In this document: positions 8,749 to 17,700 of the stretch, piece after piece
How positions within the stretch are numbered: position 1 is the first letter of the stretch
Layout of the letters: each line of letters opens with the position of its first letter
NCBI RefSeq assembly: GCF_001280435.1
Contig: NZ_LBIP01000013.1
Coordinates: 930,001 to 994,000 of the forward strand
Length of the DNA stretch: 64,000 bases
From: Mangrovimonas xylaniphaga
GTDB lineage: Bacteria; Bacteroidota; Bacteroidia; Flavobacteriales; Flavobacteriaceae
Direction: 5' to 3'
The notes under the pieces: generated by a model
What the model was told of the DNA's origin: nothing
Seen by the model: the letters and a program-made list of their open reading frames with translations, nothing else
The model's database searches: none
Position numbers and translations under genes: made by a program

Positions 8749-9527
8749 AAATCATAGAAAATATCTGTCACCAAAACCGCTACAAAGTCAATAATAAACA
8801 ACATTAAAGAGGTTACTACCACCGCCGAATTGGCTGCCATCCCAACACCCTCAGTTCCTTTATTACAGAAATACCCTTTATAACACCCAACAAGCCCAAT
8901 GGCCAAACCAAAAAAAAAGGTTTTAATCGTCGCTGGAAAAATATCACTGAACTCCAGAGCATCAAACACCTGATTGAAATACAACATAAATGATACATTC
9001 CCTTTAACGTTCTCCACCAAATAAGAACCAAATAGCGCAACAGCATCTCCAACAATCACCAAAATAGGCAGCATTAAGGTGGCAGCCAGTACACGGGTAA
9101 CCACTAAATATTTAAAAGGATTAGCTCCCGAAACTTCCATGGCATCAATCTGTTCTGTAACCCGCATAGAGCCCAACTCTGCTCCAATTCCAGAGCCTAT
9201 TCTTCCGGCACAAACCAAAGCCGTAATTATAGGCCCTATTTCCCTCACTATGGAAATTCCAACCATAGAAGGCATCCAGGACACCGCACCAAATTCCATT
9301 AAGGTGGGCCGCGTTTGCAAGGTCAAAACCAAACCAATAATAAAGCCTGTAATCACCACCAACAACGAGGAGCGATTCCCAATATTGTAACATTGCCGCA
9401 AGAGCTCTTTGAACTCAAAAGGCTTATTAAACAACTCCTTAAAAAACCTAGAAGTAAAATAAGTCATATCCCCTACCTCCATCAGAAAGTCTTTCACATG
9501 CAAACTTATATTACTGGATTTAACCAT
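8745..9527 (-). CDS. MlaE-family ABC transporter permease
   Basis: The 260-residue membrane protein has the MlaE architecture. An amphipathic N-terminus is followed by about five hydrophobic helices (for example LLVVITGFIIGLVLTLQ). The conserved segment GPIITALVCAGRIGSGIGAELGSMRVTEQIDAME marks the coupling region. It is the first gene of the permease-ATPase-MCE operon. It acts in the inner membrane in maintaining outer-membrane lipid asymmetry. A likely promoter lies directly upstream at 9548-9576. Confidence 0.94.
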   Translation of the reverse strand: MVKSSNISLHVKDFLMEVGDMTYFTSRFFKELFNKPFEFKELLRQCYNIGNRSSLLVVITGFIIGLVLTLQTRPTLMEFGAVSWMPSMVGISIVREIGPIITALVCAGRIGSGIGAELGSMRVTEQIDAMEVSGANPFKYLVVTRVLAATLMLPILVIVGDAVALFGSYLVENVKGNVSFMLYFNQVFDALEFSDIFPATIKTFFFGLAIGLVGCYKGYFCNKGTEGVGMAANSAVVVTSLMLFIIDFVAVLVTDIFYDL

Positions 9528-9547
9528 ATTGCCCCATAAATATCTAT

Positions 9548-9576
9548 TAAAGATATGAAATTGAAAGCATCCGCAA
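9548..9576 (-). promoter_or_regulatory. Probable promoter of the Mla-type operon
   Basis: On the minus strand, TTG (9576-9574), an 18-nt spacer and TATCTTTA (9555-9548) match the Bacteroidota consensus except for the last base of the -7 box. Transcription would start about 14 nt before the permease ATG. Confidence 0.45.
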
Positions 9577-9671
9577 TATGATGTAAGTCAATTATCAACA
9601 TTGACAATTCTCATTTCAAAAAACCAAATATCATTGTATATTTAAGCAATACTTTCCATTACATCTATTTT

Positions 9672-10472
9672 ATGAACATAGGCTTAGTACTTTCTGGCGG
9701 GGGTGTTAGAGGCGCAGCCCATATAGGCGCCATAAAAGCCCTTGAAGAACACGGTATTTTCCCAACACAAATTTCAGGCACCAGTATTGGTGCTATCGTA
9801 GGCGCATTGTATGCCTATGGACATCATTGGAGTGATATCCTGCATTTTTTTAAAAAGTTTCAAATTTTCGACGTTACCAAGTACGCTAAAGGAAAACCAG
9901 GCCTTATTGATACCGAAAAGTTTTATGCTGAATTCAAGAACTACCTAAAGGAAGACAGTTTTGAAGCGCTACAAATACCACTTAGCATAACGGCCACAAA
10001 CATTTTGGATGGCAACCTCGAAATATTCAACCAAGGAAAGTTAATCATGCCCATACTGGCCTCTGCCGCCTTTCCCGGAATTTTTGCCCCTGTGAAAATA
10101 AAAGACGATTATTATATTGATGGAGGGACACTCAATAATTTTCCTGCAGAATTATTAAAACCCCATTGCGACAGCATCATTGGAAGCTACGTGAATGGCA
10201 TAGATACCATCAACATCACCGATGTCAAGCACATGTTCCACATCATGGAGCGCGCCATTAAACTAAAATCCTTTCAGGAAGATTACAGTAAATTCAATTT
10301 GTGCAATGTGGTTGTGTACCCAAAAGAGCTCAGCAAATATGGTACTTTCGACAAAAGACATGTTGATGAGATTTTTAATATAGGTTATCACAGAACAAAA
10401 GAAATTCTAGACAACAATGAGGCACTTCTTCAGCAAACAGCTGCCTTAGTTCTAAACAACAAACAATTGTAG
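9672..10472 (+). CDS. Patatin-like phospholipase
   Basis: The 266-residue protein carries the patatin catalytic dyad and oxyanion hole: GGGVRGAAHIG near the N-terminus, the nucleophile elbow GTSIG (Ser about residue 38) and the DGG motif with catalytic Asp (YIDGGTLNNFPAE). No signal peptide is visible, so it probably acts in the cytoplasm as an RssA-like serine hydrolase on lipids. It is divergent from the Mla-type operon and is followed after 12 nt by an L,D-transpeptidase. This places lipid turnover next to lipid transport and wall remodelling. Substrate unknown. Confidence 0.93.
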   Translation: MNIGLVLSGGGVRGAAHIGAIKALEEHGIFPTQISGTSIGAIVGALYAYGHHWSDILHFFKKFQIFDVTKYAKGKPGLIDTEKFYAEFKNYLKEDSFEALQIPLSITATNILDGNLEIFNQGKLIMPILASAAFPGIFAPVKIKDDYYIDGGTLNNFPAELLKPHCDSIIGSYVNGIDTINITDVKHMFHIMERAIKLKSFQEDYSKFNLCNVVVYPKELSKYGTFDKRHVDEIFNIGYHRTKEILDNNEALLQQTAALVLNNKQL

Positions 10473-10484
10473 CACGGACCTAAA

Positions 10485-11408
10485 ATGAGCTATAAACTAT
10501 TGGCAATTTTTATTCTCGGAATCCTGTTAAAGAGCTCTCTTTTTCAGGAGAAAAATTTCTTTTTATCACAGTTCAATACCCAACAAGACACGATTTCCAC
10601 CGAAAAAGCATGGCGGACCATCAAGATTGATCGCAATATTACCATTGAAAACTATTTTCAATATGTAGATTCCCTAGTAAAGCAATACGACTCTTTAACA
10701 AAATACCCGCTTACAGAACACCTATTGATACGGGCCAATCCCTGGGTAATCGACACCTTATACAACACCGATTACTACCTAATGAAAGCACGCGATTCTT
10801 TTATCTACGACCAGAAGAAAATGATTGCCTTGCCCAAGGGAAATACGCTTAAGGTTCCAGATTCCCTAACCGCCAAGGGCCTTCTTACGGCGTTCCAAAA
10901 CACCCGCATAGATGTAAACATCCCCGAATTCAAACTCCGAATTTACGAGGGAGAATCAGAGCTTTATGAATTTCCCGTAAGAGTAGGAAGACACGAAACA
11001 AAATACCTAAAGATGTCCGACAAAATTGAAGATTTACGGACCAAAACCGGGGAAGGCCATATTGTAGCCCACAACAAACATCCACGCTACGTCAACCCGG
11101 CCACCAACCACGAATATTTTGTAACAAGACGAGACGACAACAAGGTCACTAAATTGCCCTTGATTCCATTTACAGAAACCGAACTGGATGGCCAGAAATA
11201 CGGACAAATGATCCACCCTACCACCAATCCGGTTACCTTAGGGAAAGCCTATTCCAATGGCTGCATTGGCACCCGAGAATCAGACGCTTGGATTGTTTAT
11301 TATTACACTCCCATTGGCACACAAATACAGGTACGCTATGATTTAAAGGTAGTGAACAAGGAAGGGGACACCTTGATCTTAAAGGATATTTATAAGAAGG
11401 GAGACTAA
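10485..11408 (+). CDS. L,D-transpeptidase (YkuD domain)
   Basis: The 307-residue protein has a hydrophobic N-terminus (residues 4-20), consistent with export. The YkuD catalytic domain covers about 160-290. The His/Cys motif is visible as HPTTNPVTLGKAYSNGCIGT, with catalytic Cys in SNGCIG. Such enzymes make 3-3 peptidoglycan cross-links or attach proteins to the wall. Because of the 12-nt spacing it is probably co-transcribed with the patatin gene. No peptidoglycan-binding LysM is visible. Confidence 0.92.
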   Translation: MSYKLLAIFILGILLKSSLFQEKNFFLSQFNTQQDTISTEKAWRTIKIDRNITIENYFQYVDSLVKQYDSLTKYPLTEHLLIRANPWVIDTLYNTDYYLMKARDSFIYDQKKMIALPKGNTLKVPDSLTAKGLLTAFQNTRIDVNIPEFKLRIYEGESELYEFPVRVGRHETKYLKMSDKIEDLRTKTGEGHIVAHNKHPRYVNPATNHEYFVTRRDDNKVTKLPLIPFTETELDGQKYGQMIHPTTNPVTLGKAYSNGCIGTRESDAWIVYYYTPIGTQIQVRYDLKVVNKEGDTLILKDIYKKGD

Positions 11409-11443
11409 GTAATTAATGCTCATAAGAAAAAGAGGAAAACTCC

Positions 11444-12370
11444 TTAATATTCGATTTCAATGGTTAAATCATAAATATAACCTTCCACTTCCTCCCAATA
11501 TTTATGAACGACCTCTTCACCTTGAGAATTCTGAAACTCCTGTACTACTTGCCTGAATGAATAGGTCCCTTCATCTTTTGGAACAATTGACTTGACCGCC
11601 GCTCCATAATTATTATGCCCCGATGTACTGGAAAAATACAAAACCTTCTCGACGTTATAATGCTCATCTTCAGGATAAGCTTCTTTAGATAAGGTCTGAA
11701 ATCCCACGAAAATACCATTCTTTCCAAATGCCACATTATAACTTTTATCGATGCTTACAAAAACTTCCGAAGGCCTTCCAATCTTTCTTGATGCAACAAT
11801 CCACGGCAAAAGGGTATCCGAAACATTTGGATATTTAGTGTTTTTATTGGTAGAAAACAGATTTACCTTAAATGGATAATACCGCCTTTTTTTCGACCTC
11901 AGTCCAGTGGTATTAATTACAATACTTTTTATTCTAGCATTATCAGTTGACAGGTTCTCAGGAAATGGCACGAATGTCAAAACCAACTGGTCGTACCCAA
12001 AACCTCCTACATCTAGATTTAGATTAAGCATTTTTTTATGATGTTTTAAAACTTTTCTGAATCTTGACTTTAGGTATATTTCATTCAGCCCTAATGCCTC
12101 TCCTTTCAAAGGGATAATCCTTTCGTCTTTCAGACTGTTAACATGAATCTTTTTACTTTTATACCCTATACACGAAATGCGAATTGAATCCACTAAAGTT
12201 TCTAAAGGCATTGTGAACATGCCATTATCATCAGAATAGGTTCCCTTTCCATTTAAAAAATCTATATGTGCGAAAGCAACGGGAGCTTCCGTTTTCTCGT
12301 CTATAATTTCATACTTCTGTGCAAGCGACAAAGACGATACAAAACCCAAAACGCATAAAAATTTCTTCAT
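11444..12370 (-). CDS. Secreted protein with carboxypeptidase-regulatory-like domain
   Basis: The protein has about 308 residues from the chosen start. The reading frame is open back to 12403, but the ATG at 12368-12370 begins a canonical signal peptide (MKKFLCVLGFVSSLSLAQ), so I use it. After it comes a CarboxypepD_reg-like beta domain (about residues 20-90; EAPVAFAHIDFLNGKGTYSDDNG). This domain is common in Bacteroidota outer-membrane and secreted proteins. The C-terminal 200 residues are unrecognised. It lies just downstream of the thioredoxin-domain lipoprotein gene in the same direction, probably in the same transcript. Confidence 0.82.
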   Translation of the reverse strand: MKKFLCVLGFVSSLSLAQKYEIIDEKTEAPVAFAHIDFLNGKGTYSDDNGMFTMPLETLVDSIRISCIGYKSKKIHVNSLKDERIIPLKGEALGLNEIYLKSRFRKVLKHHKKMLNLNLDVGGFGYDQLVLTFVPFPENLSTDNARIKSIVINTTGLRSKKRRYYPFKVNLFSTNKNTKYPNVSDTLLPWIVASRKIGRPSEVFVSIDKSYNVAFGKNGIFVGFQTLSKEAYPEDEHYNVEKVLYFSSTSGHNNYGAAVKSIVPKDEGTYSFRQVVQEFQNSQGEEVVHKYWEEVEGYIYDLTIEIEY

Positions 12371-12399
12371 AAGAAAATACTCTATTAAGTTTAAAGCAA

Positions 12400-13836
12400 T
12401 CACTTCACCTCCCCAAACACCTCCATAAACTGTGGAGTATCTACTGGAGTTGGAGCATTAAACAACAACACCTCATTGTTTTCATCCAAAACTGCATAAT
12501 GAGGGACAGCAACAACATTAAAAAAAGACCTTAAGATATCATGTTCATCACCAACAATCACATACTGGTTTTCAAGCATGCCATAAACTTTCAACTCTTC
12601 TCCTCTTGCCATCCATTTATCACGATCTTTATCTATGGAAACATATAGAAATTCAACGTTTTTATTCTTTGTGATTTTTTCTCTAAACAAATGACCTTCC
12701 TTGATTTCCTTTATACAAGGCACACACCAACTGGCCCAAAAATCAATCACCTTATATTTTCCTTCATGCGATTCCAAAACCTCATTAAATGTCACCTGCC
12801 TCCCTTCTCGGTCCAACAACACTGCTTTATTTACCGCTTCCGTCAATTGTTTGTCAAAACTGCCTAAACGCACTTCTATTTTCTCTAAAACACCTTTGTA
12901 GGTTTCGTCATTTATTTTTGGCAAATAGGCGGCAACCACTTCTAGCAAATCATTTATATCTTCCGGCCTTATATGACCATCATAATCAGAGATTATTTTA
13001 GTCAGCGCATACTCCTTGGTTAATCCTTGTAAGTTTTCATCAATTAGCTGCAGCTGATATTGCAAAGCTTCACTGGCATTAGCCTCACCAAATTTCTCCT
13101 CAGAAACCAAATACACATACTTGATGAGAGCCAAATAAAAATAAGGATTATCTGCTTGGTCATTTCTATTAAACGTTTCCATAGTAACGCCTTCCAAAAA
13201 GGTAGAATAATCGGTTATAGCTCCTATGGGAATCATGTTCCTATTGAACAACCAATTAATATATTCAAATCGCAACACTTCCTTTATGCTACTATAAAAG
13301 GACTGAGACGTATTTTCTTTTTTTACATACGCCTCCAAAACCTGCAACCGCTCTTGATAGATGTCTTTGGTTTGTTGTTTAAAAGCATTCAAACCAAGCT
13401 CTTCATCATAACCTGCATAAGAAAATTTGGACTCAAAAAGTGTCTTGAAGAAATTGTAGTGTGCCGCATTCCTTCCTTCAAAAACAATCATTTGGTTTTC
13501 CAATCGATAACTTAAGGAATCCCCTGGAGTTACATAGATATAAAAAGGATAGGATTGCGGGTCATAACCATAAAACCGAAACAGCTTTGGACCATCCAAA
13601 TCAAAAGAAAAATTGAGGCTTTCTTGATTGGCAATTGATTTCAGAAGATATGGTGGCTTGTCTAATTCAGTAAAAGCATAATCTAGCAACACAGTTTTAA
13701 ATAGCGTATCTCCTGAATATAGGTTCACCTCGTTAGATGCCCCCGTATACTTAGGCGTTTTTTTAATAGGATTACACCTAAAAAACAACAAGGCAATCAA
13801 TAAAAGTAAAGGAATATTAAAAGTTCTGTTCATCAA
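12400..13836 (-). CDS. TlpA-like thioredoxin-domain lipoprotein
   Basis: The 478-residue protein begins with a lipoprotein signal (LLLIALLFFRCNP; lipidated Cys near residue 21). The first 330 residues are an unassigned helical and beta region of the kind seen in Bacteroidota TlpA/DUF4369-type proteins. The C-terminal 140 residues are a thioredoxin fold with the redox motif WASWCVPC at about residue 370 and a cis-Pro in VVAVPHYAVLDE. It probably acts as a periplasm-facing thiol-disulfide reductase. A second ATG lies one codon after the first. A terminator upstream separates it from the FAH-family gene. Confidence 0.9.
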   Translation of the reverse strand: MMNRTFNIPLLLLIALLFFRCNPIKKTPKYTGASNEVNLYSGDTLFKTVLLDYAFTELDKPPYLLKSIANQESLNFSFDLDGPKLFRFYGYDPQSYPFYIYVTPGDSLSYRLENQMIVFEGRNAAHYNFFKTLFESKFSYAGYDEELGLNAFKQQTKDIYQERLQVLEAYVKKENTSQSFYSSIKEVLRFEYINWLFNRNMIPIGAITDYSTFLEGVTMETFNRNDQADNPYFYLALIKYVYLVSEEKFGEANASEALQYQLQLIDENLQGLTKEYALTKIISDYDGHIRPEDINDLLEVVAAYLPKINDETYKGVLEKIEVRLGSFDKQLTEAVNKAVLLDREGRQVTFNEVLESHEGKYKVIDFWASWCVPCIKEIKEGHLFREKITKNKNVEFLYVSIDKDRDKWMARGEELKVYGMLENQYVIVGDEHDILRSFFNVVAVPHYAVLDENNEVLLFNAPTPVDTPQFMEVFGEVK

Positions 13837-13851
13837 ATTTTGGTTAGTTAG

Positions 13852-13886
13852 ATAAAAAGCAAAGCCACCTCAAGCAAAGGCGGCTT
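13852..13886 (-). terminator. Terminator downstream of the FAH-family gene
   Basis: On the minus strand, AAGCCGCCT and AGGTGGCTT (9 bp with one G-U) enclose a seven-nt loop, followed by a T-rich stretch. It lies 67 nt past the FAH-family stop. Confidence 0.7.
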
Positions 13887-13952
13887 CACATAAATTTTCA
13901 CTTTGTATTGGAAAGGCCTAGAGTAACTATATTGCAACTACCCTCCCTAAAT

Positions 13953-14564
13953 TTACGCCACAACCGTTTCCAAGGTCTTCACACCTTCTAAATAGGCTAG
14001 CATACGGTCTCCAGATTTTACCAAGCCAACACCTTTGGCTGGCGTTCCTGTTAAAATAATATCTCCAGGTTCAAGGGTCATAAATGAGGACACCACTTCC
14101 ACAACCTCTCCCAATGAATAAATCATCAATGACGAATGCCCGGTTTGCACTACCTCGCCATTGATTTCTAAAGTAAAATTGATATTGCCCAAGTCTTGAA
14201 AGCCTTCCATAGACACAAATTCCCCTAGTGGCGTTGCGCCATCAAAGCCTTTCGCTAAAGCCCACGGCCCTTTGCTTTCTCTACTAGCAGCCAATACATC
14301 CTTAGCCGTAAGGTCATTAGCAAGGGTAACACCATCAATATAAGCTATAGCCTCTTCAGGAGATACATTCTTACAGGTCTTACCAATTCTAAAGGCCAAT
14401 TCTATTTCGTACCAAACCTCGTTGGACACTTTTGGCAACTGCAGAGTCTCCCCTGATTTTAGAATGCTGCTTTCTGGTTTTGTAAAGATGACCGGCATGC
14501 CTTTTTCCGAAGGCATTTCAGAAAGATCACTCACGTAATTCTTCCCTATTCCTATTATTTTCAT
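13953..14564 (-). CDS. Fumarylacetoacetate hydrolase family protein (acylpyruvase-like)
   Basis: The 203-residue protein has the FAH fold in its short, FAHD1/YcgM-like form. Landmarks are IGIGKNYV at the N-terminus, FTKPESS, the metal-binding ELAF region followed by YIDGVTLANDLTA, and LEPGDIILTGTPAKGVG. Family members cleave acylpyruvates or decarboxylate oxaloacetate in the cytosol with magnesium. The substrate cannot be chosen from sequence. It is transcribed divergently from tamB and ends in its own terminator, so it is probably a single-gene unit. Confidence 0.93.
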   Translation of the reverse strand: MKIIGIGKNYVSDLSEMPSEKGMPVIFTKPESSILKSGETLQLPKVSNEVWYEIELAFRIGKTCKNVSPEEAIAYIDGVTLANDLTAKDVLAASRESKGPWALAKGFDGATPLGEFVSMEGFQDLGNINFTLEINGEVVQTGHSSLMIYSLGEVVEVVSSFMTLEPGDIILTGTPAKGVGLVKSGDRMLAYLEGVKTLETVVA

Positions 14565-14740
14565 ATGTGGTTTACTGATTAATTTTTATTGCAAGATAAA
14601 GAATTTCCCCACACACAAAGCAATAAACCAACCGCCAAAAACCATAATCCCTCCCTGTTAATTTCCTCCTTAGAAACCAATTAATTACAAAGGAAATAGT
14701 ATCTTAACACTTGGTTACATTTGTAAGAACAATCTATCAA

Positions 14741-17700
14741 TTGAAGGAAGGACAAACAGCACACAAACCTACGCCATCCCCAAAAAAGAAATACCGAGCA
14801 TTGCGCATTCTAGGTAAATTGCTTTTGGGTATCCTGTTGTTATTTTTCCTGCTCGTCCTTTTTATAAGAAGTCCATGGGGCCAAGACATTATTGTTGGCA
14901 AAGCCGTGAATTTTATCTCCAAAAAGACCCACACCAAAATTGACATTGAAAAACTATTTGTAACGTTTGATGGCGACATCCAATTGGAAAAATTCTACCT
15001 CGAAACCCCTAAGGGAGACACCTTGGTCTATTCCAAATCATTGGAAGTTAACATGCCCCTCTGGGCCTTGATTACTGGAAAAGGAGTTGGAGTCGATGAC
15101 CTACAATGGGACGGACTTCGAGCCAATATTATAAGAACCGACAGTATTGAAGGCTTCAATTTTCAATTTTTAATCGATGCTTTTGCTTCGGAAGAAGACA
15201 ACGAAACCGAAAAAGACACGATTTCCCAGCCCCTCAATTTAGTTCTTGGCAAACTCAATCTTAATGATTTTGACATTGTTTATAACGATGCTGTAACAGG
15301 TATTGATAGCCATTTTGTGTTCAGAGAACTCCAACTTGATATGGATGACACCAATTTGGAAAACATGATATTTAAGGCTTCGGAATTGACACTCAGCGAT
15401 GCCAATATCAACTTTATTCAAACGGACTCAGCACCATCCAGCGAATCGAAAAGTACCACACTCCCCTTTCTCGCTGCCGATGAAATTACCCTGAAAAACG
15501 TCATTGCCAATTTCGAATCTTCCAAAAGTCACATCAAGGCAGAAGCCAACATTGATGAGTTTTACACAGAACTAGAGGCCATTGACCTTGCACAAAATTC
15601 CTATAAAATTGGAGACCTCAGCTTAAAACAATCCAACATTGTGGTTCATACTAACACCAACAATAGTCCACTGCCACAACCAGATTTAAACACTACAACT
15701 TCTAACGAGTTTAACTGGCCCGACCTGAATATTGACATTGGTAATATTGATTTCGAAAACAACAATTTCTCCTATTTTTCAGGAGACAACACACCTAAAA
15801 AGGACAACTTTAACCCCAAGGCCATCGCCTTAAAATATGTCAACTTAAAAGCGAACGAGATTTTCCTTAAAGATAAAACCGCGGGTCTTGAATTGGAAAA
15901 CATCCAATTTCAGGAAGCCTCCGGAATCAACCTAAATGAATTTGGTCTAAAATTAAGTGCCAATGACCAACAGCTAAATATTGAGCAACTCAACGCTAGC
16001 GTCAACAACAATGAATTGAAAGGAAGTTTAACCATTGACTATGCTGAATTGTCACAGCTCATAAGTAATCCAGAACTTTCCACCATCGACTTAAACCTAC
16101 CCCAAATACAACTTGACCCAAATGATATTTTTAAATTTCAACCCACTTTAAAAGACAACCCATATTTACAAACTGTAAGCCACAATACCATAAAAGGACA
16201 CTTGAACGTGAATGGTACCTTAGCGTCACTAAACATTTCAGATCTTGGCATCAATTGGGGAAAAGACACACAATTAACAGCCAAAGGCAACATTCAAAAT
16301 ATCACTAAAACGGATAGTATCCAGTTTGACATTCCTTCTTTTTCGGCAACCACCACACGTGAGGACCTTATCAAATTTGTTGCTGAGGATTCTCTTGGCA
16401 TTCAATTTCCGGACAGTATACAACTTACGGGAACCATCAAAGGCAATTTAAAGGTTATAATAGCCAAAGCTGAGCTCAACTCCTCACAAGGGCTTGCCAA
16501 CATAGATGGTCATTACAACAATGAGAGCGGTTTATCTTTTGAAATTGAAGCCAATATTAACCAATACAGATTGGACGAACTTCTTAAAAATGAGGAATTG
16601 GGGCCGCTTAGCTTGAGCATTAAGGCTGATGGCTCAGGCGACAATATCAACCAACTAAATGCGAATTTCGACGCGGTTATTTCTCAGTTTGCCCTAAAAC
16701 AATACAACATTGCCGACTTAAAACTCACCGGAACTATCGTAGATGGGAGCGGTACTGTGAGTTCGGTATATAAAGACGACAACCTCGATCTTGATCTCAA
16801 TGCTTTGGTCACTTTAGACTCTATTGCTCCACAAGCATCAATTGACCTGAACCTAAAGGGAGCCAACCTCAATGCTTTGGGACTAATGGAACGGAACATC
16901 CGCACGGGTTTTCTGTTAAAAGCTGATTTCAAAGGCAATTCAGAAACATTTGACCTATCCTCCAACCTTACGGAAGGTGTTGTGGTTTACGACAATAAAT
17001 CCTATTTAATTGGCGACCTCAATGCCATTGCACATTTAAGCATCGATACCACTTCAGTCGAAATCCATAACAAACTTCTGGATGCAGAACTAGCTTCCAA
17101 CACCAACCCTCAAATATTTAGCAAGGCTCTAAAACATCATATCCAAAGTTACTTTTTTGATGACGATCGATTGGTAGACACTTTGGAGCGCCCTGTAAAC
17201 TTAACATTCAAAGGAACGATTAATCCATCCTCATTGATGAACGACGTCTTTTTGGTCAACCTCAAAGACCTCGACACCATTAAAATGGCCATGGACTTCA
17301 ACGAAAGTGCTAAAGTTTTAAATGCGAATATTTCGGCGCCACGAATTAACTATAGCAGTTTTGAGCTAGATAGCCTGGCTTTTTCCATAGACACCGATGT
17401 GGATAATTTTGAGTTCGACCTCAACTTTAAAGAATTTACAACCGGCCCTTTAGCCATTCCCAGAACCAGTTTTAATGGCAAGCAGCAAAACGGAGAGATG
17501 CTACTAAAGTTTTTGGCTCAAGATAATGATGAGACACTCATAAATATCGACTCCAAAATCACTTCGAATGACAATATTTTAGAATTGCAGACAATTCCCT
17601 CAAACCTTACCATCAACAAAGAAGCTTGGAACATTCCAGAATCAAACTTCATCCGTTATAGTGATAAAAAGTTAGAGTTTCAAGACTTTCAACTCAGCAA

